DNA of 64,000 nt from Albimonas donghaensis (GCF_900106695.1 NZ_FNMZ01000001.1:1390842-1454841), one strand, 5' to 3'. Positions 9,263 to 18,766 are shown, counted from the first letter of the stretch. Notes: a model not told the origin generated them from the sequence alone. Program-made: numbers and translations.

Positions 9263-10087
9263 ATGAAGACCCTCATCGGCGCGCTCGCTCTGTGCGCCCT
9301 CGCGACGGCCGCGGCCGCGCAGGACAAATACACCACCGGCGTCGACGGCACCTTCGCCCCCCATGCCTTCCCCAAGCTGGGCGGCGGCATCGAGGGCTTC
9401 AACGTCGATCTCGTCGAAGAACTGCGCACGCGCCTCGGCGCCGAGATCGAGCTGGTCGCGACCCAGTGGTCGGGCCTGCTGCCCGGCCTCGCCGCGGGCA
9501 CCTACGACTTCATCTCCGCCCCCACCACGATCACCGAGGAACGGTCCGAGAACCTGCTCTTCACCGAGGGCTACCTGAACACCGACTTCCTGTTCGTGGT
9601 GAAGGCCGGGACCGAAGAGGTCACCGATCTCAAGCAGTTCGCCGGCAAGACCATCGCCGTGAACAAGGGCGCGGTCTATGACAGCTGGGCCCGCGGACTG
9701 GCCGACGAAATCGGCTGGACGGTCGAATCCTACGGCACCAACGCCGACGCCATCCAGGCCGTGCTTTCGGGCCGCGCCGTGGCGAACGTGGCCGGCAACA
9801 CCGCCTCGGCCTGGGCCGCCAAGCAGAACCCGCAGCTGGAGATCTCCTATCTCCATTCCACCGGCCTGGTCTGGGGGATGCCCCTGCGCAAGGACAGCGA
9901 AGCGCTGCGCCAGAAGCTGGAAACCGCCATCGAGTGCATGAAGATCGACGGCACCTTCGCCGAGATGCACGAGAAATGGTTCGGCTTCACCCCGCCCGAG
10001 GGCGCCGCCGCCGTCACCCCCCTGCCCGGCTGGGGCCAGCCCGGCTTCGCCGGCTATGTCGACGACGGCCACGAGCCGTCCTGCTGA
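9263..10087 (+). CDS. Amino-acid-type ABC substrate-binding protein (SBP_bac_3)
   Basis: A 274-residue periplasmic binding protein of family 3. The ATG at 9263 is set by AAGGAGG at 9249-9255 and by a clear signal peptide (MKTLIGALALCALATAAAAQ). Reading further upstream in the same frame would run through the terminator and into the previous gene. Conserved features are GFNVDLVEELRTRLG and GKTIAVNKGAVYDSWA. It is the first gene of the set that continues into the hydantoin-degrading enzymes, so the ligand may be a hydantoin or N-carbamoyl compound rather than a plain amino acid (inference). Confidence 0.93.
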   Translation: MKTLIGALALCALATAAAAQDKYTTGVDGTFAPHAFPKLGGGIEGFNVDLVEELRTRLGAEIELVATQWSGLLPGLAAGTYDFISAPTTITEERSENLLFTEGYLNTDFLFVVKAGTEEVTDLKQFAGKTIAVNKGAVYDSWARGLADEIGWTVESYGTNADAIQAVLSGRAVANVAGNTASAWAAKQNPQLEISYLHSTGLVWGMPLRKDSEALRQKLETAIECMKIDGTFAEMHEKWFGFTPPEGAAAVTPLPGWGQPGFAGYVDDGHEPSC

Positions 10088-10206
10088 TCGGTTCCCGCTG
10101 ATCCGATCCCCAGGGCCGGTCCCCTCCCGTCGCGCGGAGGGGGCCGGCCGACGCCGCGGGCGTCGCATTCCGTCGCCTCCCGTCGCCGCGCCTCCAGGAC
10201 CGCCAG

Positions 10207-10944
10207 ATGACCCTCCCCATCCTCGAACTCGCCGGCCTTCGAAAATCCTTCGGAGAGCTTGAGATCCTCACGGGGATCGACCTGAAGGTGACCAAGGGCG
10301 AACTCGCCTTCGTCATCGGGCCGTCGGGCTCGGGCAAGTCGACCATGCTGCGCTGCTGCAACCTGCTGGAGCGCCCGACCTCCGGCGCGGTGATGCTGGA
10401 GGGGCGCAACATCGCCGCCTCCGGCGTGCGGCTCGACCCGGTGCGCCGGCGCATCGGCATGGTGTTCCAGAGCTTCAACCTCTACCCGCATCTCGACGCG
10501 CTGGGGAATGTGAGCCTGGCGCTGCGCAAGTCGCTGAAACTGCCCCGCGCCGAGGCCGCCGAGCGCGCCGCCGCGGCGCTGGAGCGGGTGGGCCTCGCCG
10601 AGCGCGCCCGCCACCACCCCGCCCAGCTTTCCGGCGGCCAGCAGCAGCGCGTCGCCATCGCGCGCGCCATGGCGCTGGAGCCTGCGGTGATGCTGTTCGA
10701 CGAGCCGACCTCCGCGCTCGACCCCGAGCTGGTGGGCGAGGTGCTGGCGGTGATGCGCGAGCTGCGCGAAGCCGGCATGACCATGGTCGTCGTCTCCCAC
10801 GAGATGCGCTTCGCGCGCGAGGCCGCGGACCGGGTGATCTTCATGGACCAGGGCGCGATCGTGGAGCAAGGGACCGCCGAGGAGATCTTCGGCGCCCCGA
10901 AAAGCTCGCGCCTTCAGGCCTTTCTCGCCCGGCAGGCCGCGTGA
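10207..10944 (+). CDS. ABC transporter ATPase, GlnQ/HisP type
   Basis: A 245-residue ATPase for a polar-amino-acid importer. Walker A is GPSGSGKST near residues 38-46, the signature LSGGQQQR, and Walker [15 protein letters not shown]; the H-loop VVSHEM follows. Length is standard. It overlaps the first permease start by one base, or by four if the alternative GTG is used, and pairs with two permeases and the upstream binding protein. Confidence 0.95.
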   Translation: MTLPILELAGLRKSFGELEILTGIDLKVTKGELAFVIGPSGSGKSTMLRCCNLLERPTSGAVMLEGRNIAASGVRLDPVRRRIGMVFQSFNLYPHLDALGNVSLALRKSLKLPRAEAAERAAAALERVGLAERARHHPAQLSGGQQQRVAIARAMALEPAVMLFDEPTSALDPELVGEVLAVMRELREAGMTMVVVSHEMRFAREAADRVIFMDQGAIVEQGTAEEIFGAPKSSRLQAFLARQAA

Positions 10945-11615
10945 TGGACTTTTCGGACGCTTTCCTGAACGCCACGGTGCTCCAGAAATACGCGCCCTCG
11001 ATCCTGTCGGGGGTGTGGGTCACGCTGTATCTGTCGGCGATCATCGTCGTCGCCGGCACCGCGCTGGGCCTGATCCTCGCCTGCATCCGCGCCTGCGGCT
11101 GGAAGGCGGTGAACTTCGTCATCATCGTCTATGCCGACATCCTGCGCGCGCTGCCGCCGCTGGTGCTGATCCTGATCGCCTATTTCGGGCTGCCGGGGGT
11201 GGGGGTGCTGTGGTCCTCGAACCTCGTGCTCTTCATCGTGCTGACCCTGATCCTCGCGGCCTTCGCGGAGGAGATCTTCTGGGCGGGCATCACGTCGGTC
11301 GGCAAGGGCCAGTGGGAGGCGTCGCGCTCCACCGGGCTGGGCTTCGCGCAGACGCTGTTCTGGGTGGTGCTGCCGCAGGGCGTGCGCATGGGCCTGCCGC
11401 CGCTGACCAACCGCGCCATCGCGGTGACCAAGATGACGGCGCTGGGATCGGTCATCGGGGTGCCCGACATCCTCAACCAGGCCACCACGGCGCAGAGCTT
11501 TTCGGGCAACGCCTCCCCCCTGACCCTGGCCGCGCTGGCCTATGTGGCGCTGTTCCTGCCCTTCGTGCTGCTGGCGCGCTGGCTGGAGACCCGCTTCGCC
11601 TGGAAGAGGACCTGA
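10944..11615 (+). CDS. Polar-amino-acid ABC permease 1 (HisQ/GlnP type)
   Basis: A 223-residue inner-membrane permease. The ATG at 10944 shares its A with the TGA of the ATPase (TGATG); a GTG at 10941 one codon upstream is an equally possible start. The first part carries the family pattern for pore subunits (SILSGVWVTLYLSAIIVVAG), then DILRALPPLVLILI and the EAA loop EASRSTGLGFAQTLFWVVLP. It works with the second permease as a heterodimer. Confidence 0.93.
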   Translation: MDFSDAFLNATVLQKYAPSILSGVWVTLYLSAIIVVAGTALGLILACIRACGWKAVNFVIIVYADILRALPPLVLILIAYFGLPGVGVLWSSNLVLFIVLTLILAAFAEEIFWAGITSVGKGQWEASRSTGLGFAQTLFWVVLPQGVRMGLPPLTNRAIAVTKMTALGSVIGVPDILNQATTAQSFSGNASPLTLAALAYVALFLPFVLLARWLETRFAWKRT

Positions 11616-11619
11616 GCCC

Positions 11620-12285
11620 GTGGAACAGATCGCGCAGCAGTTCTTCAACCTCGACATCATGAAGGCCAGCTTCCCCATGCTGATGGAGGGGCTCAAGATC
11701 ACCTTCCTGCTGGTGCTGGTGGTGGTGCCGCTGGGGCTGATGGGCGGGCTTGTCGCCGCCATCGCCTCGGGGGCGAAATCCCGCTGGATCCGCTGGCCGG
11801 CCTACGCCTTCGTGGACTTCTTCCGCTCGATGCCGCCGCTGGTCCTGCTGATCGCGGTCTATGCGGGGCTGCCCTTCGCGGGCATCCGGCTCGACCCGTT
11901 CGCGGCGGTGGCGCTGGCCTTCCTGCTCAACAATTCCGCCTATTACGGCGAGGTCTACCGCGCCGGCATCGAAGCGGTGAGCCCGGGCCAGACCGAGGCC
12001 GCGCGCTCCACCGGCCTGTCGGCGCCGCAGACCATGGCCTATGTCGTCCTGCCCCAGGCGGTGCGCAACGTGCTGCCCGACCTGGTGTCGAACACGGTGG
12101 AGGTGGTGAAGCTGACCTCGCTCGCCTCCGTCGTGTCGTTGTCGGAGATGGTCTACCAGGCCGACATGGCGCGCTCGGTCACCTACAACGCCTCGCCGAT
12201 CGTGCTGGCGGCGGGCGTCTACCTGGTCCTGCTCTGGCCCGTGGTCCGGCTGATCAGCCGCCATGGCCGCAAGATCGCATCCTGA
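11620..12285 (+). CDS. Polar-amino-acid ABC permease 2 (HisM type)
   Basis: A 221-residue partner permease. The start is taken as GTG at 11620, preceded by a purine-rich GGAAGAGGA (11602-11610) and four bases after the previous stop; the next in-frame ATG at 11659 would remove the first 13 residues. Membrane helices and the EAA loop TEAARSTGLSAPQTMAYVVL are present, as is FFRSMPPLVLLIAVY. A 13-base direct repeat (ACCCAAGAACGCC) occurs twice in the short gap after it. Confidence 0.9.
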   Translation: MEQIAQQFFNLDIMKASFPMLMEGLKITFLLVLVVVPLGLMGGLVAAIASGAKSRWIRWPAYAFVDFFRSMPPLVLLIAVYAGLPFAGIRLDPFAAVALAFLLNNSAYYGEVYRAGIEAVSPGQTEAARSTGLSAPQTMAYVVLPQAVRNVLPDLVSNTVEVVKLTSLASVVSLSEMVYQADMARSVTYNASPIVLAAGVYLVLLWPVVRLISRHGRKIAS

Positions 12286-12330
12286 ACGAACACCCAAGAA
12301 CGCCACCCAAGAACGCCACCGGAGGAAGAC

Positions 12331-13260
12331 ATGCGCGAGATCACCGTCGGCGGGGCCCAGATGGGTCCCATCCAGAAGGCCGAGAGCCGCGAGGCCGTCG
12401 TCGCCCGCATGATCGTCCTGCTGGAGGCGGCCGCGAAAAGGGGCTGCGACCTGGTCGTCTATCCCGAGCTGACGCTGACCACGTTCTTCCCGCGCTACTG
12501 GATGGACGACGAGGCCGAGATCGACGCCTGGTTCGAGCGCGAGATGCCCAACGGCGCGACCAAGCCGCTGTTCGACCGGGCCAGGGAACTGGAGATCGCG
12601 CTCTGCCTCGGCTACGCGGAGCTGACGCCGGAGGGGGATCACTACAACACCCAGATCCTCACTGACCGCACCGGCGCCATCGTGGGGAAATACCGCAAGG
12701 TCCACCTGCCCGGCCATTCCGAATACGACACCGAGCGCGCCTTCCAGCACCTGGAGAAGAAGTATTTCCTGCCCGGCGATCTCGGCTTTCCGGTCTGGCG
12801 GAACATGGACGCCTGGATGGGCATGATGATCTGCAACGACCGCCGCTGGCCCGAATCCTGGCGGCTGATGGGGTTGCAGGGGGTGGAGCTGGTGGTCTTC
12901 GGCTACAACACGCCCTCGGTGAATTCCCAGATGGGGGGCGAGGGGCTGGAGAAGCGGCTTTATCACTCGGAGCTGGTGATCTGCGCGGGCGCCTACCAGA
13001 ACGCGACCTGGGCCGTGGCCGTGGCCAAGGCGGGCGACGAGGACGGGCACCCGCTGATGGGCGGGTCGATCATCGTCGATCCCAACGGCTTCGTGGTGGC
13101 CAAGGCGCAGACCGAGGGCGACGAGCTGATCACCGCCGTATGCGACATGGACGCGACGGTGTTCGGCAAGGAGACGATCTTCGACTTCGCCCGCCATCGC
13201 CGGATCGAGCATTACGGCCCGATCACCGCGCAGACCGGCGTGAAGACGCCGGAGGCCTGA
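12331..13260 (+). CDS. N-carbamoyl-D-amino-acid hydrolase (nitrilase superfamily)
   Basis: A 309-residue cytoplasmic enzyme that hydrolyses N-carbamoyl-D-amino acids to the D-amino acid, CO2 and ammonia, the second step of hydantoin degradation. The Glu-Lys-Cys triad is visible: E46 in VVYPEL, K123 in GKYRKVHLPGH and C168 in MMICNDRRWPES. From memory the sequence follows the Agrobacterium D-carbamoylase along its length (LTTFFPR, FQHLEKKYF, NDRRWPE, GYNTP). A strong GGAGGAAG site precedes the ATG. Its position next to a D-hydantoinase and a hydantoin racemase supports this role over a generic nitrilase. Confidence 0.92.
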   Translation: MREITVGGAQMGPIQKAESREAVVARMIVLLEAAAKRGCDLVVYPELTLTTFFPRYWMDDEAEIDAWFEREMPNGATKPLFDRARELEIALCLGYAELTPEGDHYNTQILTDRTGAIVGKYRKVHLPGHSEYDTERAFQHLEKKYFLPGDLGFPVWRNMDAWMGMMICNDRRWPESWRLMGLQGVELVVFGYNTPSVNSQMGGEGLEKRLYHSELVICAGAYQNATWAVAVAKAGDEDGHPLMGGSIIVDPNGFVVAKAQTEGDELITAVCDMDATVFGKETIFDFARHRRIEHYGPITAQTGVKTPEA

Positions 13261-13278
13261 GCGCCGGAGGACTGAGAC

Positions 13279-13893
13279 ATGGACACCGATCTGCTCTCGC
13301 TCGACCCCAGGACGGTCTACAAGCTGCTCTGCGCCGTGGCGGTTCCGCGGCCGACCGCCTGGGTCACCACGCTGGGGGAGGACGGGACGGTCAACGCCGC
13401 CCCCTATTCCTTCTTCAACATCTTCGGGGAGCGCCCGGCGCTGGTGGTGCTGGGCTTGCAGCATCGCGAGGACGGGACGCCCAAGGACACCACCCGCAAC
13501 ATCACCCGCACCGGCGAGTTCGTGGTCAACATCGTGACGCCCGAGCTGAAGGACATCATGGTCGAGACCGCCGCCGCCTACCCGCCCGAGCGGGGGGAGC
13601 CGGAGGCGGTGGGGCTCGACGTGGCCCCGTCCTCGCAGGTGGCCCCGCCCCGGCTGGCGGCGGCGCCGGCGGCGCTGGAATGCCGCAAGCTCACCTCGCT
13701 CAGCTTCTCCGCCCAGCGGGATCTGCTGATCGGCGAGGCGGTGGCGCTGCATACCCGCGACGGGCTGCTGGACCCGGAAACCATGCGGATCGAGTGGGAG
13801 GGGCAGTTCCCCCTCGCCCGGCTGTTCGGGGACCGCTACGCTCGGCTGGTGGAGATCGAGCCCGCCCCGATCCCGGCCCCGAAACCGCTCTGA
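13279..13893 (+). CDS. Flavin-reductase-like (FMN-binding split-barrel) protein
   Basis: A 204-residue protein of the DIM6/NTAB flavin reductase-like group. The flavin-binding pattern PRPTAWVTTLGEDGTVNAAP and FFNIFGERPALVVLG is at residues 29-63, and TRNITRTGEFVVNIVT follows. Such proteins reduce FMN for a partner or bind FMN for their own chemistry. It sits 18 bases after the carbamoylase and before the DapA-like gene, so it is probably part of the same pathway, but no oxygenase partner is in view and its exact role is open. Confidence 0.85.
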   Translation: MDTDLLSLDPRTVYKLLCAVAVPRPTAWVTTLGEDGTVNAAPYSFFNIFGERPALVVLGLQHREDGTPKDTTRNITRTGEFVVNIVTPELKDIMVETAAAYPPERGEPEAVGLDVAPSSQVAPPRLAAAPAALECRKLTSLSFSAQRDLLIGEAVALHTRDGLLDPETMRIEWEGQFPLARLFGDRYARLVEIEPAPIPAPKPL

Positions 13894-13970
13894 CCGGCCC
13901 CGCCGATCAGACGATCTGACGACCTGACCAGACCAGACCCGAACCAGAAAAACGGCCCCGGAGGATCCCC

Positions 13971-14930
13971 ATGCCGCTCATCGACCGCAACACACGCGGC
14001 GTCTACGTCATCGCCGCCACCCCTTTCGCCGATGACGGCGCGCTGGATCTCGGCTCCATCGACACGCTGGTCGACGCCTATGTCGAGGCCGGCTGCGACG
14101 GCATGACCATCCTCGGCGTGATGGGCGAGGCGCCCAAGCTGTCGCCCGAGGAAAGCCGCGCCGCCATCGCCCGCTTCATGGCCCGCGCGCCGAAGGATTT
14201 CGGGACCATCGTCGGGGTCTCGGCGCCCGGCACCGACAACCTCGTCCGGCTCGCCCACTCGGCGATGGAGGCCGGGGCCGCCGGCGTCATGGTCGCCCCG
14301 ATCCCCGGCCTTGCGCTGGAGGCGGCGCTGGTCGGCTATTACGCCCAGGTCTGCGAAGCGCTGGGGCCGGACGTTCCCGTGGTCTTCCAGGATTATCCGC
14401 AGCTGACCGGGGTGAAGGTCGCCGCCTCCACCATCCTGCGCCTGACCCGCGATTATCCGCAGATCGTCATGCTCAAGCATGAGGACTGCCCGGGCCTGTC
14501 GAAGCTTCAGGCGGTGCGCGAGGGGTCGGGGACCGCCGACACGCCGCGCCTGTCGATCCTGTGCGGCAATGGCGGGATCTACCTGCCGCAGGAATTGCAG
14601 CGCGGGGCCGACGGCGCCATGACCGGCTTCGCCTGGCCGGAAATGCTGGTCGATGTCTGCCGCCTGCACCATGCGGGCAAGGTCGACGAGGCCGAGGACC
14701 TGTTCGACGCCTGGCTGCCCCTGATCCGGCACGAGCAGCAGCCCGGCATCGGCATCGCGCTGCGCAAGGAGGCGCTGAAGCGCCGCGGCGCGATCAAGTC
14801 CGCGAAGATCCGCGCGCCGGGGCCGAGCCTGTCGGCGGCCGATCTCGCCGAACTCACCCGCCTGATCGCGCGCACCGAGGCCCGCGTCGCCGCGATCGGC
14901 GGCCGCACCGGAGGAAAACTCGCCGCATGA
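13971..14930 (+). CDS. Dihydrodipicolinate synthase/N-acetylneuraminate lyase family protein
   Basis: A 319-residue TIM-barrel class I aldolase/lyase of the DapA superfamily. The Schiff-base lysine is K169 in IVMLKHED and the accompanying tyrosine is Y142 in QDYPQLTG. The usual GTTGE phosphate/carboxylate-binding loop reads GVMGE (49-53), so it is unlikely to be the lysine-biosynthetic enzyme and more likely a catabolic lyase acting on a 2-oxo acid. It begins after a 77-base gap and overlaps the dihydropyrimidinase start by ATGA. Confidence 0.87.
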   Translation: MPLIDRNTRGVYVIAATPFADDGALDLGSIDTLVDAYVEAGCDGMTILGVMGEAPKLSPEESRAAIARFMARAPKDFGTIVGVSAPGTDNLVRLAHSAMEAGAAGVMVAPIPGLALEAALVGYYAQVCEALGPDVPVVFQDYPQLTGVKVAASTILRLTRDYPQIVMLKHEDCPGLSKLQAVREGSGTADTPRLSILCGNGGIYLPQELQRGADGAMTGFAWPEMLVDVCRLHHAGKVDEAEDLFDAWLPLIRHEQQPGIGIALRKEALKRRGAIKSAKIRAPGPSLSAADLAELTRLIARTEARVAAIGGRTGGKLAA

Positions 14931-16387
14931 CCTACGACCTCGTCATCAAGGGCGGCACGGTCGCCACCGCCTCCGATACCTTCCGGTCGGATGTGGGGAT
15001 CAGGGACGGCAAGATCGTCGCGCTGGGGCTGGGGCTGGAGGCGCCGGACGTGATCGACGCGACCGGCAAGCTGGTGCTGCCCGGCGGGATCGAGGCGCAT
15101 TGCCATATCGCGCAGGAAAGCTCCTCGGGCGGGATGTCGTCGGACGATTACTGGACCGGCTCCGTCTCCGCCGCCTTCGGGGGGAATTCCTCCTTCGTGC
15201 CCTTCGCCGCCCAGCATCGCGGCATGGGCGTGACCGAGACGCTGGAAATCTACGACGGCCGCGCCGCGCCCAACTCGGTCATCGACTACGGCTACCACCT
15301 GATCATCTCGGACCCGACCGAGACGGTGCTGAAGGACGAGCTCCCCGCCGCCTTCGCCCGCGGCGTGACCTCCTTCAAGGTCTTCATGACCTATGAGAAG
15401 ACCCGGATCGACGACCGCCAGTTCCTCGACATCCTGACGGTGGCCAAGACCCATGGCGCGGTCACCATGGTCCATGCCGAGAACCACGGCATGATCCAGT
15501 GGATGGTGGAGCGGCTGGAGGCCGGCGGCCATACCGAGCCGCGCTATCACGCCCCCTCCCACCCCGCGATCGCGGAGGCGGAAGCCATCTACCGCGCCAC
15601 CTCGCTGGCGCGGCTGGTGGATACGCCGCTGGTCATCGTCCATGTCTCCACCCCCGAAGGCGCGCGGATCGTGCGCGACGCGCGGGCCGAGGGGGCCAAG
15701 GTCTTCGGCGAGTCCTGCCCCCAGTATTTCTTCCTGACCCGCGACGATCTCGACCGGCCGGGGATGGAGGGGGCGAAATACATGTGCTCGCCCCCCCTGC
15801 GCGACACGGCCACCCAGGAGGTGCTGTGGAAGCATCTTCAGACCGGCACGTTCACGCTGTGGTCGTCGGATCACGCGCCCTACCGCTATGACGAGACGGG
15901 CAAGCTTGCCAACGGCCCGGAGGCGCCCTTCAAATCCATCGCCAACGGCATGCCCGGCATCGCCCTGCGCCTGCCGCTGCTGTTCTCCGAAGGGGTGGGA
16001 AAGGGGCGCATCACGCTCAACGACTTCGTGGCGCTGTCCGCGACCAACGCCGCCAAGCTTTACGGGATGCACCCGACCAAGGGCACGATCTGCGTGGGCG
16101 CGGATGCGGATATCGCGATCTGGGATCCGGACCTGAAAAAGACCGTGACCGTCGCCGATCAGCACGACAACATGAACTACACCCCGTTCGAGGGGATGGA
16201 GCTGACCGGCTTTCCCGTCACCGTGCTCAACCGCGGCCGTCGGATCGTGGAGGGCGGGGAGCTGAAGGCCGAGCGCGGCTCGGGTCGCTTCATGGCCCGC
16301 AACACCGCGGACATGACCGGCCGCCCCGGCGCCACGGTCCCCGAACTGGACCCGGCCACCAATTTCGGCGCGAGGATCGCCCCATGA
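14927..16387 (+). CDS. hydA: D-hydantoinase / dihydropyrimidinase
   Basis: A 486-residue zinc-dependent cyclic amidohydrolase that opens hydantoins or dihydropyrimidines to N-carbamoyl amino acids. All metal ligands are in place: H58 and H60 (EAHCH), the carbamylated lysine K151 (TSFKVFM), H183 (MVHAENHG), H239 (IVHVSTP) and D315 (SSDHAPY). The start at 14927 gives an ATGA overlap with the DapA-like gene; a longer frame extends into that gene. With the carbamoylase and racemase nearby it completes a route from racemic hydantoins to D-amino acids. Confidence 0.94.
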   Translation: MTYDLVIKGGTVATASDTFRSDVGIRDGKIVALGLGLEAPDVIDATGKLVLPGGIEAHCHIAQESSSGGMSSDDYWTGSVSAAFGGNSSFVPFAAQHRGMGVTETLEIYDGRAAPNSVIDYGYHLIISDPTETVLKDELPAAFARGVTSFKVFMTYEKTRIDDRQFLDILTVAKTHGAVTMVHAENHGMIQWMVERLEAGGHTEPRYHAPSHPAIAEAEAIYRATSLARLVDTPLVIVHVSTPEGARIVRDARAEGAKVFGESCPQYFFLTRDDLDRPGMEGAKYMCSPPLRDTATQEVLWKHLQTGTFTLWSSDHAPYRYDETGKLANGPEAPFKSIANGMPGIALRLPLLFSEGVGKGRITLNDFVALSATNAAKLYGMHPTKGTICVGADADIAIWDPDLKKTVTVADQHDNMNYTPFEGMELTGFPVTVLNRGRRIVEGGELKAERGSGRFMARNTADMTGRPGATVPELDPATNFGARIAP

Positions 16388-17061
16388 CCCCCTCCCCTTC
16401 CGTTCCCGGCCCCATCCTGCTGGTGAACCCCAATTCCAACGAGGCGGTGACCGAGGGGATGCGCGACGCCGTCGCCGCGCTGGCCTTTCCCGGCGCGCCG
16501 GCGCTGGATTGCCTGACGCTGGCCGAAGGCCCCTTCGGGGTGCAGACGCAGGTGGAGAGCGACCAGGTGGTGATCCCGCTGGCGAACCTGGTCAAGTCGC
16601 GGCCCGACGCCTCGGGCTTCGTGATCTGCTGCTATTCGGACCCGGGCATCGACGCCTGCCGGTCGGTCGCCGCCTGCCCGGTCTTCGGCATCCAGGAATG
16701 CGGCGTGCTGGCCGCCATGGCCCGCGCCGACCGGTTCGGGGTCATCGCCATCGCCGAACCCTCCGTGCGTCGCCATCGGCTCTACATGCGCCGCATGGGC
16801 GTGCTGGACCGGCTGGCGGGCGAGATTCCCCTGAACATGACCGTGGCCGAGTCCCATTCCGGCGAAGGGACTTTCGCCAGGCTGGAGGAGGTCGGCGGCC
16901 AGCTGATCGCCCAGGGTTCCGAGGCCATCGTGCTGGGCTGCGCCGGCATGGCCCGCCATCGCAAGGGGCTGGAGGACCGGCTGGGCGTGCCGGTGATCGA
17001 CCCGGTGCAGGCCGCCGCCGCCATGGCGCTGACCACCGCCATGCTGCGCGCCGCCGCCTGA
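16384..17061 (+). CDS. Hydantoin racemase (Asp/Glu/hydantoin racemase family)
   Basis: A 225-residue cofactor-independent racemase. The two catalytic cysteines are visible as C83 in ICCYSDPG and C186 in LGCAGMA, with the N-terminal LLVNPNSN typical of the hydantoin racemase branch. It would interconvert L- and D-5-substituted hydantoins so that a D-specific hydantoinase can use both. It is coupled to that gene by an ATGA overlap. Allantoin racemase is a related alternative, but the neighbouring carbamoylase favours hydantoins. Confidence 0.9.
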   Translation: MTPSPSVPGPILLVNPNSNEAVTEGMRDAVAALAFPGAPALDCLTLAEGPFGVQTQVESDQVVIPLANLVKSRPDASGFVICCYSDPGIDACRSVAACPVFGIQECGVLAAMARADRFGVIAIAEPSVRRHRLYMRRMGVLDRLAGEIPLNMTVAESHSGEGTFARLEEVGGQLIAQGSEAIVLGCAGMARHRKGLEDRLGVPVIDPVQAAAAMALTTAMLRAAA

Positions 17062-17092
17062 CGGGCGCGGGCCGCTCCATGAAGATCGCCGG

Positions 17093-18010
17093 ATGAAAAT
17101 CGAGCGCCGCAACGACCTGTCCCTGCGCCTGCTGGAAGTGTTCGGCGCGGTGATGCAGCACCAGACCACGGTGCGCTCGGCCGAGGCGCTGGGGATCTCG
17201 CAGCCCGCCGTCTCCACCGCCATCAAGGCGCTGGAGGCGCAGGTGGGCTTCGCCCTGTTCGAGCGGCGCAACCGCCGGATCCTGCCCACCGAGGAGGCGC
17301 TGGACCTCTACCGCGAGGTCGAGCCGATCTTCGCCATGCTCCGCTCCGTCGAGGGGCGGGTGCGCGACCTGCGGGCCGGGGCGGCGGGCAAGCTGCGGAT
17401 CATGGCGACGCCGCCGCTGGGGCACTCGCTGGCGCCGGTGGCGCTGAAGCGGTTCCTGGACGCGCGGCCCAACGTGGTGATCGACTTCGACGTGCGGCGG
17501 GCGGAGACGGTGGCCGAGTCGGTCGCCGTCGGCGCCGCGGACATCGGCCTGGTGCTGCTGGCCGCGCCCCGCTCCGGCGTCGAGATCGAGGAGATCGCGG
17601 ACGCCGACATGGTGGCGCTGATCCCGCCCACGCACCCGCTGGCGGCGCGCGACGCCATCGCCCCGCCCGAGGCCGCGGCGGCCGGCTTCGTCGGCCTGCA
17701 TACCGGGTCCCGCCTGGGCGAGATCCTGCGGGAATCCTTCCGCTCCGCCGGCACGCCCTACGCGCCGCGGGTCGAGGTCCGCTATTGCCATACCGCCGCC
17801 GTGCTGGCCCAGGCCGGGCTGGGCGTGGCGGTGGTCGATCGCTACACCGCCGGCTTCATGCAGGGGCCCGACCTGGTGCAGCGGCGGTTCCGGCCCGCGA
17901 TCTCGGCGCCCTGCTGCCTGCTGACCCGGGCCGACGCGCCCGTCTCCCAGCTCACCCGCCATTTCGCCGACGACATCCGCGCGGCCGTGCGCGCCGACGC
18001 CGCGCGATGA
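17093..18010 (+). CDS. LysR-type transcriptional regulator
   Basis: A 305-residue regulator with an N-terminal winged helix-turn-helix (residues about 6-65, including RSAEALGISQPAVSTAIKAL and FERRNRRILPTEEA) and a periplasmic-binding-protein-like effector domain. It is 31 bases after the racemase on the same strand rather than divergent, so it is probably co-transcribed with the hydantoin genes and may control the AT-rich promoter near 9.1 kb. The effector is unknown; an N-carbamoyl amino acid or hydantoin is a guess. Confidence 0.92.
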   Translation: MKIERRNDLSLRLLEVFGAVMQHQTTVRSAEALGISQPAVSTAIKALEAQVGFALFERRNRRILPTEEALDLYREVEPIFAMLRSVEGRVRDLRAGAAGKLRIMATPPLGHSLAPVALKRFLDARPNVVIDFDVRRAETVAESVAVGAADIGLVLLAAPRSGVEIEEIADADMVALIPPTHPLAARDAIAPPEAAAAGFVGLHTGSRLGEILRESFRSAGTPYAPRVEVRYCHTAAVLAQAGLGVAVVDRYTAGFMQGPDLVQRRFRPAISAPCCLLTRADAPVSQLTRHFADDIRAAVRADAAR

Positions 18011-18109
18011 CGCGGGATTTCGCGGCTTGGCGCGGCGGGCCGGCTGGGGAATAGTCGCGGCCTGCGCCCCGCCCTCCCTGCGCCCCCGCCGTCCGAGGAC
18101 CTCGATTTC

Positions 18110-18766
18110 ATGGCCGTGATCCTGCGCCGCCACCGGCTGCTCTACCTGCCCGTGCCCAAGGTGGCGAACACCTCGCTCAAGCATTTCTTCTTCGAGATCG
18201 AGAACGGCCGGCGCTTCGAGAACTTCATCGTCAACGGCGTGCGCAAGCATATCCACACCGCCTGCTATCCCTCGCGCCGCTTCCGCCGGCTGGCGCTGAA
18301 CGAGGTGAGCGACCTGCACCGCATCGCCGTGGTGCGCGATCCGCTGGACCGCTTCGTGAGCGCCTACAACAACCGCGTGCTCCACCATCGGGACATGACC
18401 GCGAAGCCCGGCAAGCTGAAGGCGGCGGGGCTGGACCCGATGCCGGGGATCAACGAATTCGCCGCGCGGCTGGAGGATTACCGCGCCGCCCATGTCTCGA
18501 TCCGCCATCACACGCTGCCGATGACGGCGTTCCTGGGCGAGGATGCGGGGTTCTTCCACAAGCTCTACGACATGCGCGATTGCGACCGGCTGGCCGAGGA
18601 CGTGCTGGAACGGGTCGGCGGCCCACGGATCGAGCTGCGGCGGATGCAGACCGGCAAGAGCCCCGACCCCGCGCGGCGCGAGGACCTGGAGCCCGCCAAT
18701 CTCGCGCGGATCAAGGCGTTCTACGCGAAGGACTACGCGACCTGGGGCCGGGTGTTCGCGGCTTGA
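18110..18766 (+). CDS. Sulfotransferase family 2 protein
   Basis: A 218-residue PAPS-dependent sulfotransferase-like protein. The 5'-phosphosulfate-binding motif is VPKVANTSLK at residues 15-24, and the 3'-phosphate-binding segment is VVRDPLDRFVSAYNNR at 74-89. Length fits the short bacterial members that modify carbohydrates or lipids. It lies in a spacer of weakly organised DNA between the LysR gene and a TauE-type permease, with no clear operon link. The acceptor is unknown. Confidence 0.88.
   Translation: MAVILRRHRLLYLPVPKVANTSLKHFFFEIENGRRFENFIVNGVRKHIHTACYPSRRFRRLALNEVSDLHRIAVVRDPLDRFVSAYNNRVLHHRDMTAKPGKLKAAGLDPMPGINEFAARLEDYRAAHVSIRHHTLPMTAFLGEDAGFFHKLYDMRDCDRLAEDVLERVGGPRIELRRMQTGKSPDPARREDLEPANLARIKAFYAKDYATWGRVFAA

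Noticed and set aside
13971..14930. DapA of lysine biosynthesis
   Set aside because: The loop that normally reads GTTGE is GVMGE and the gene is embedded in a hydantoin-degradation set, so only the superfamily is assigned.
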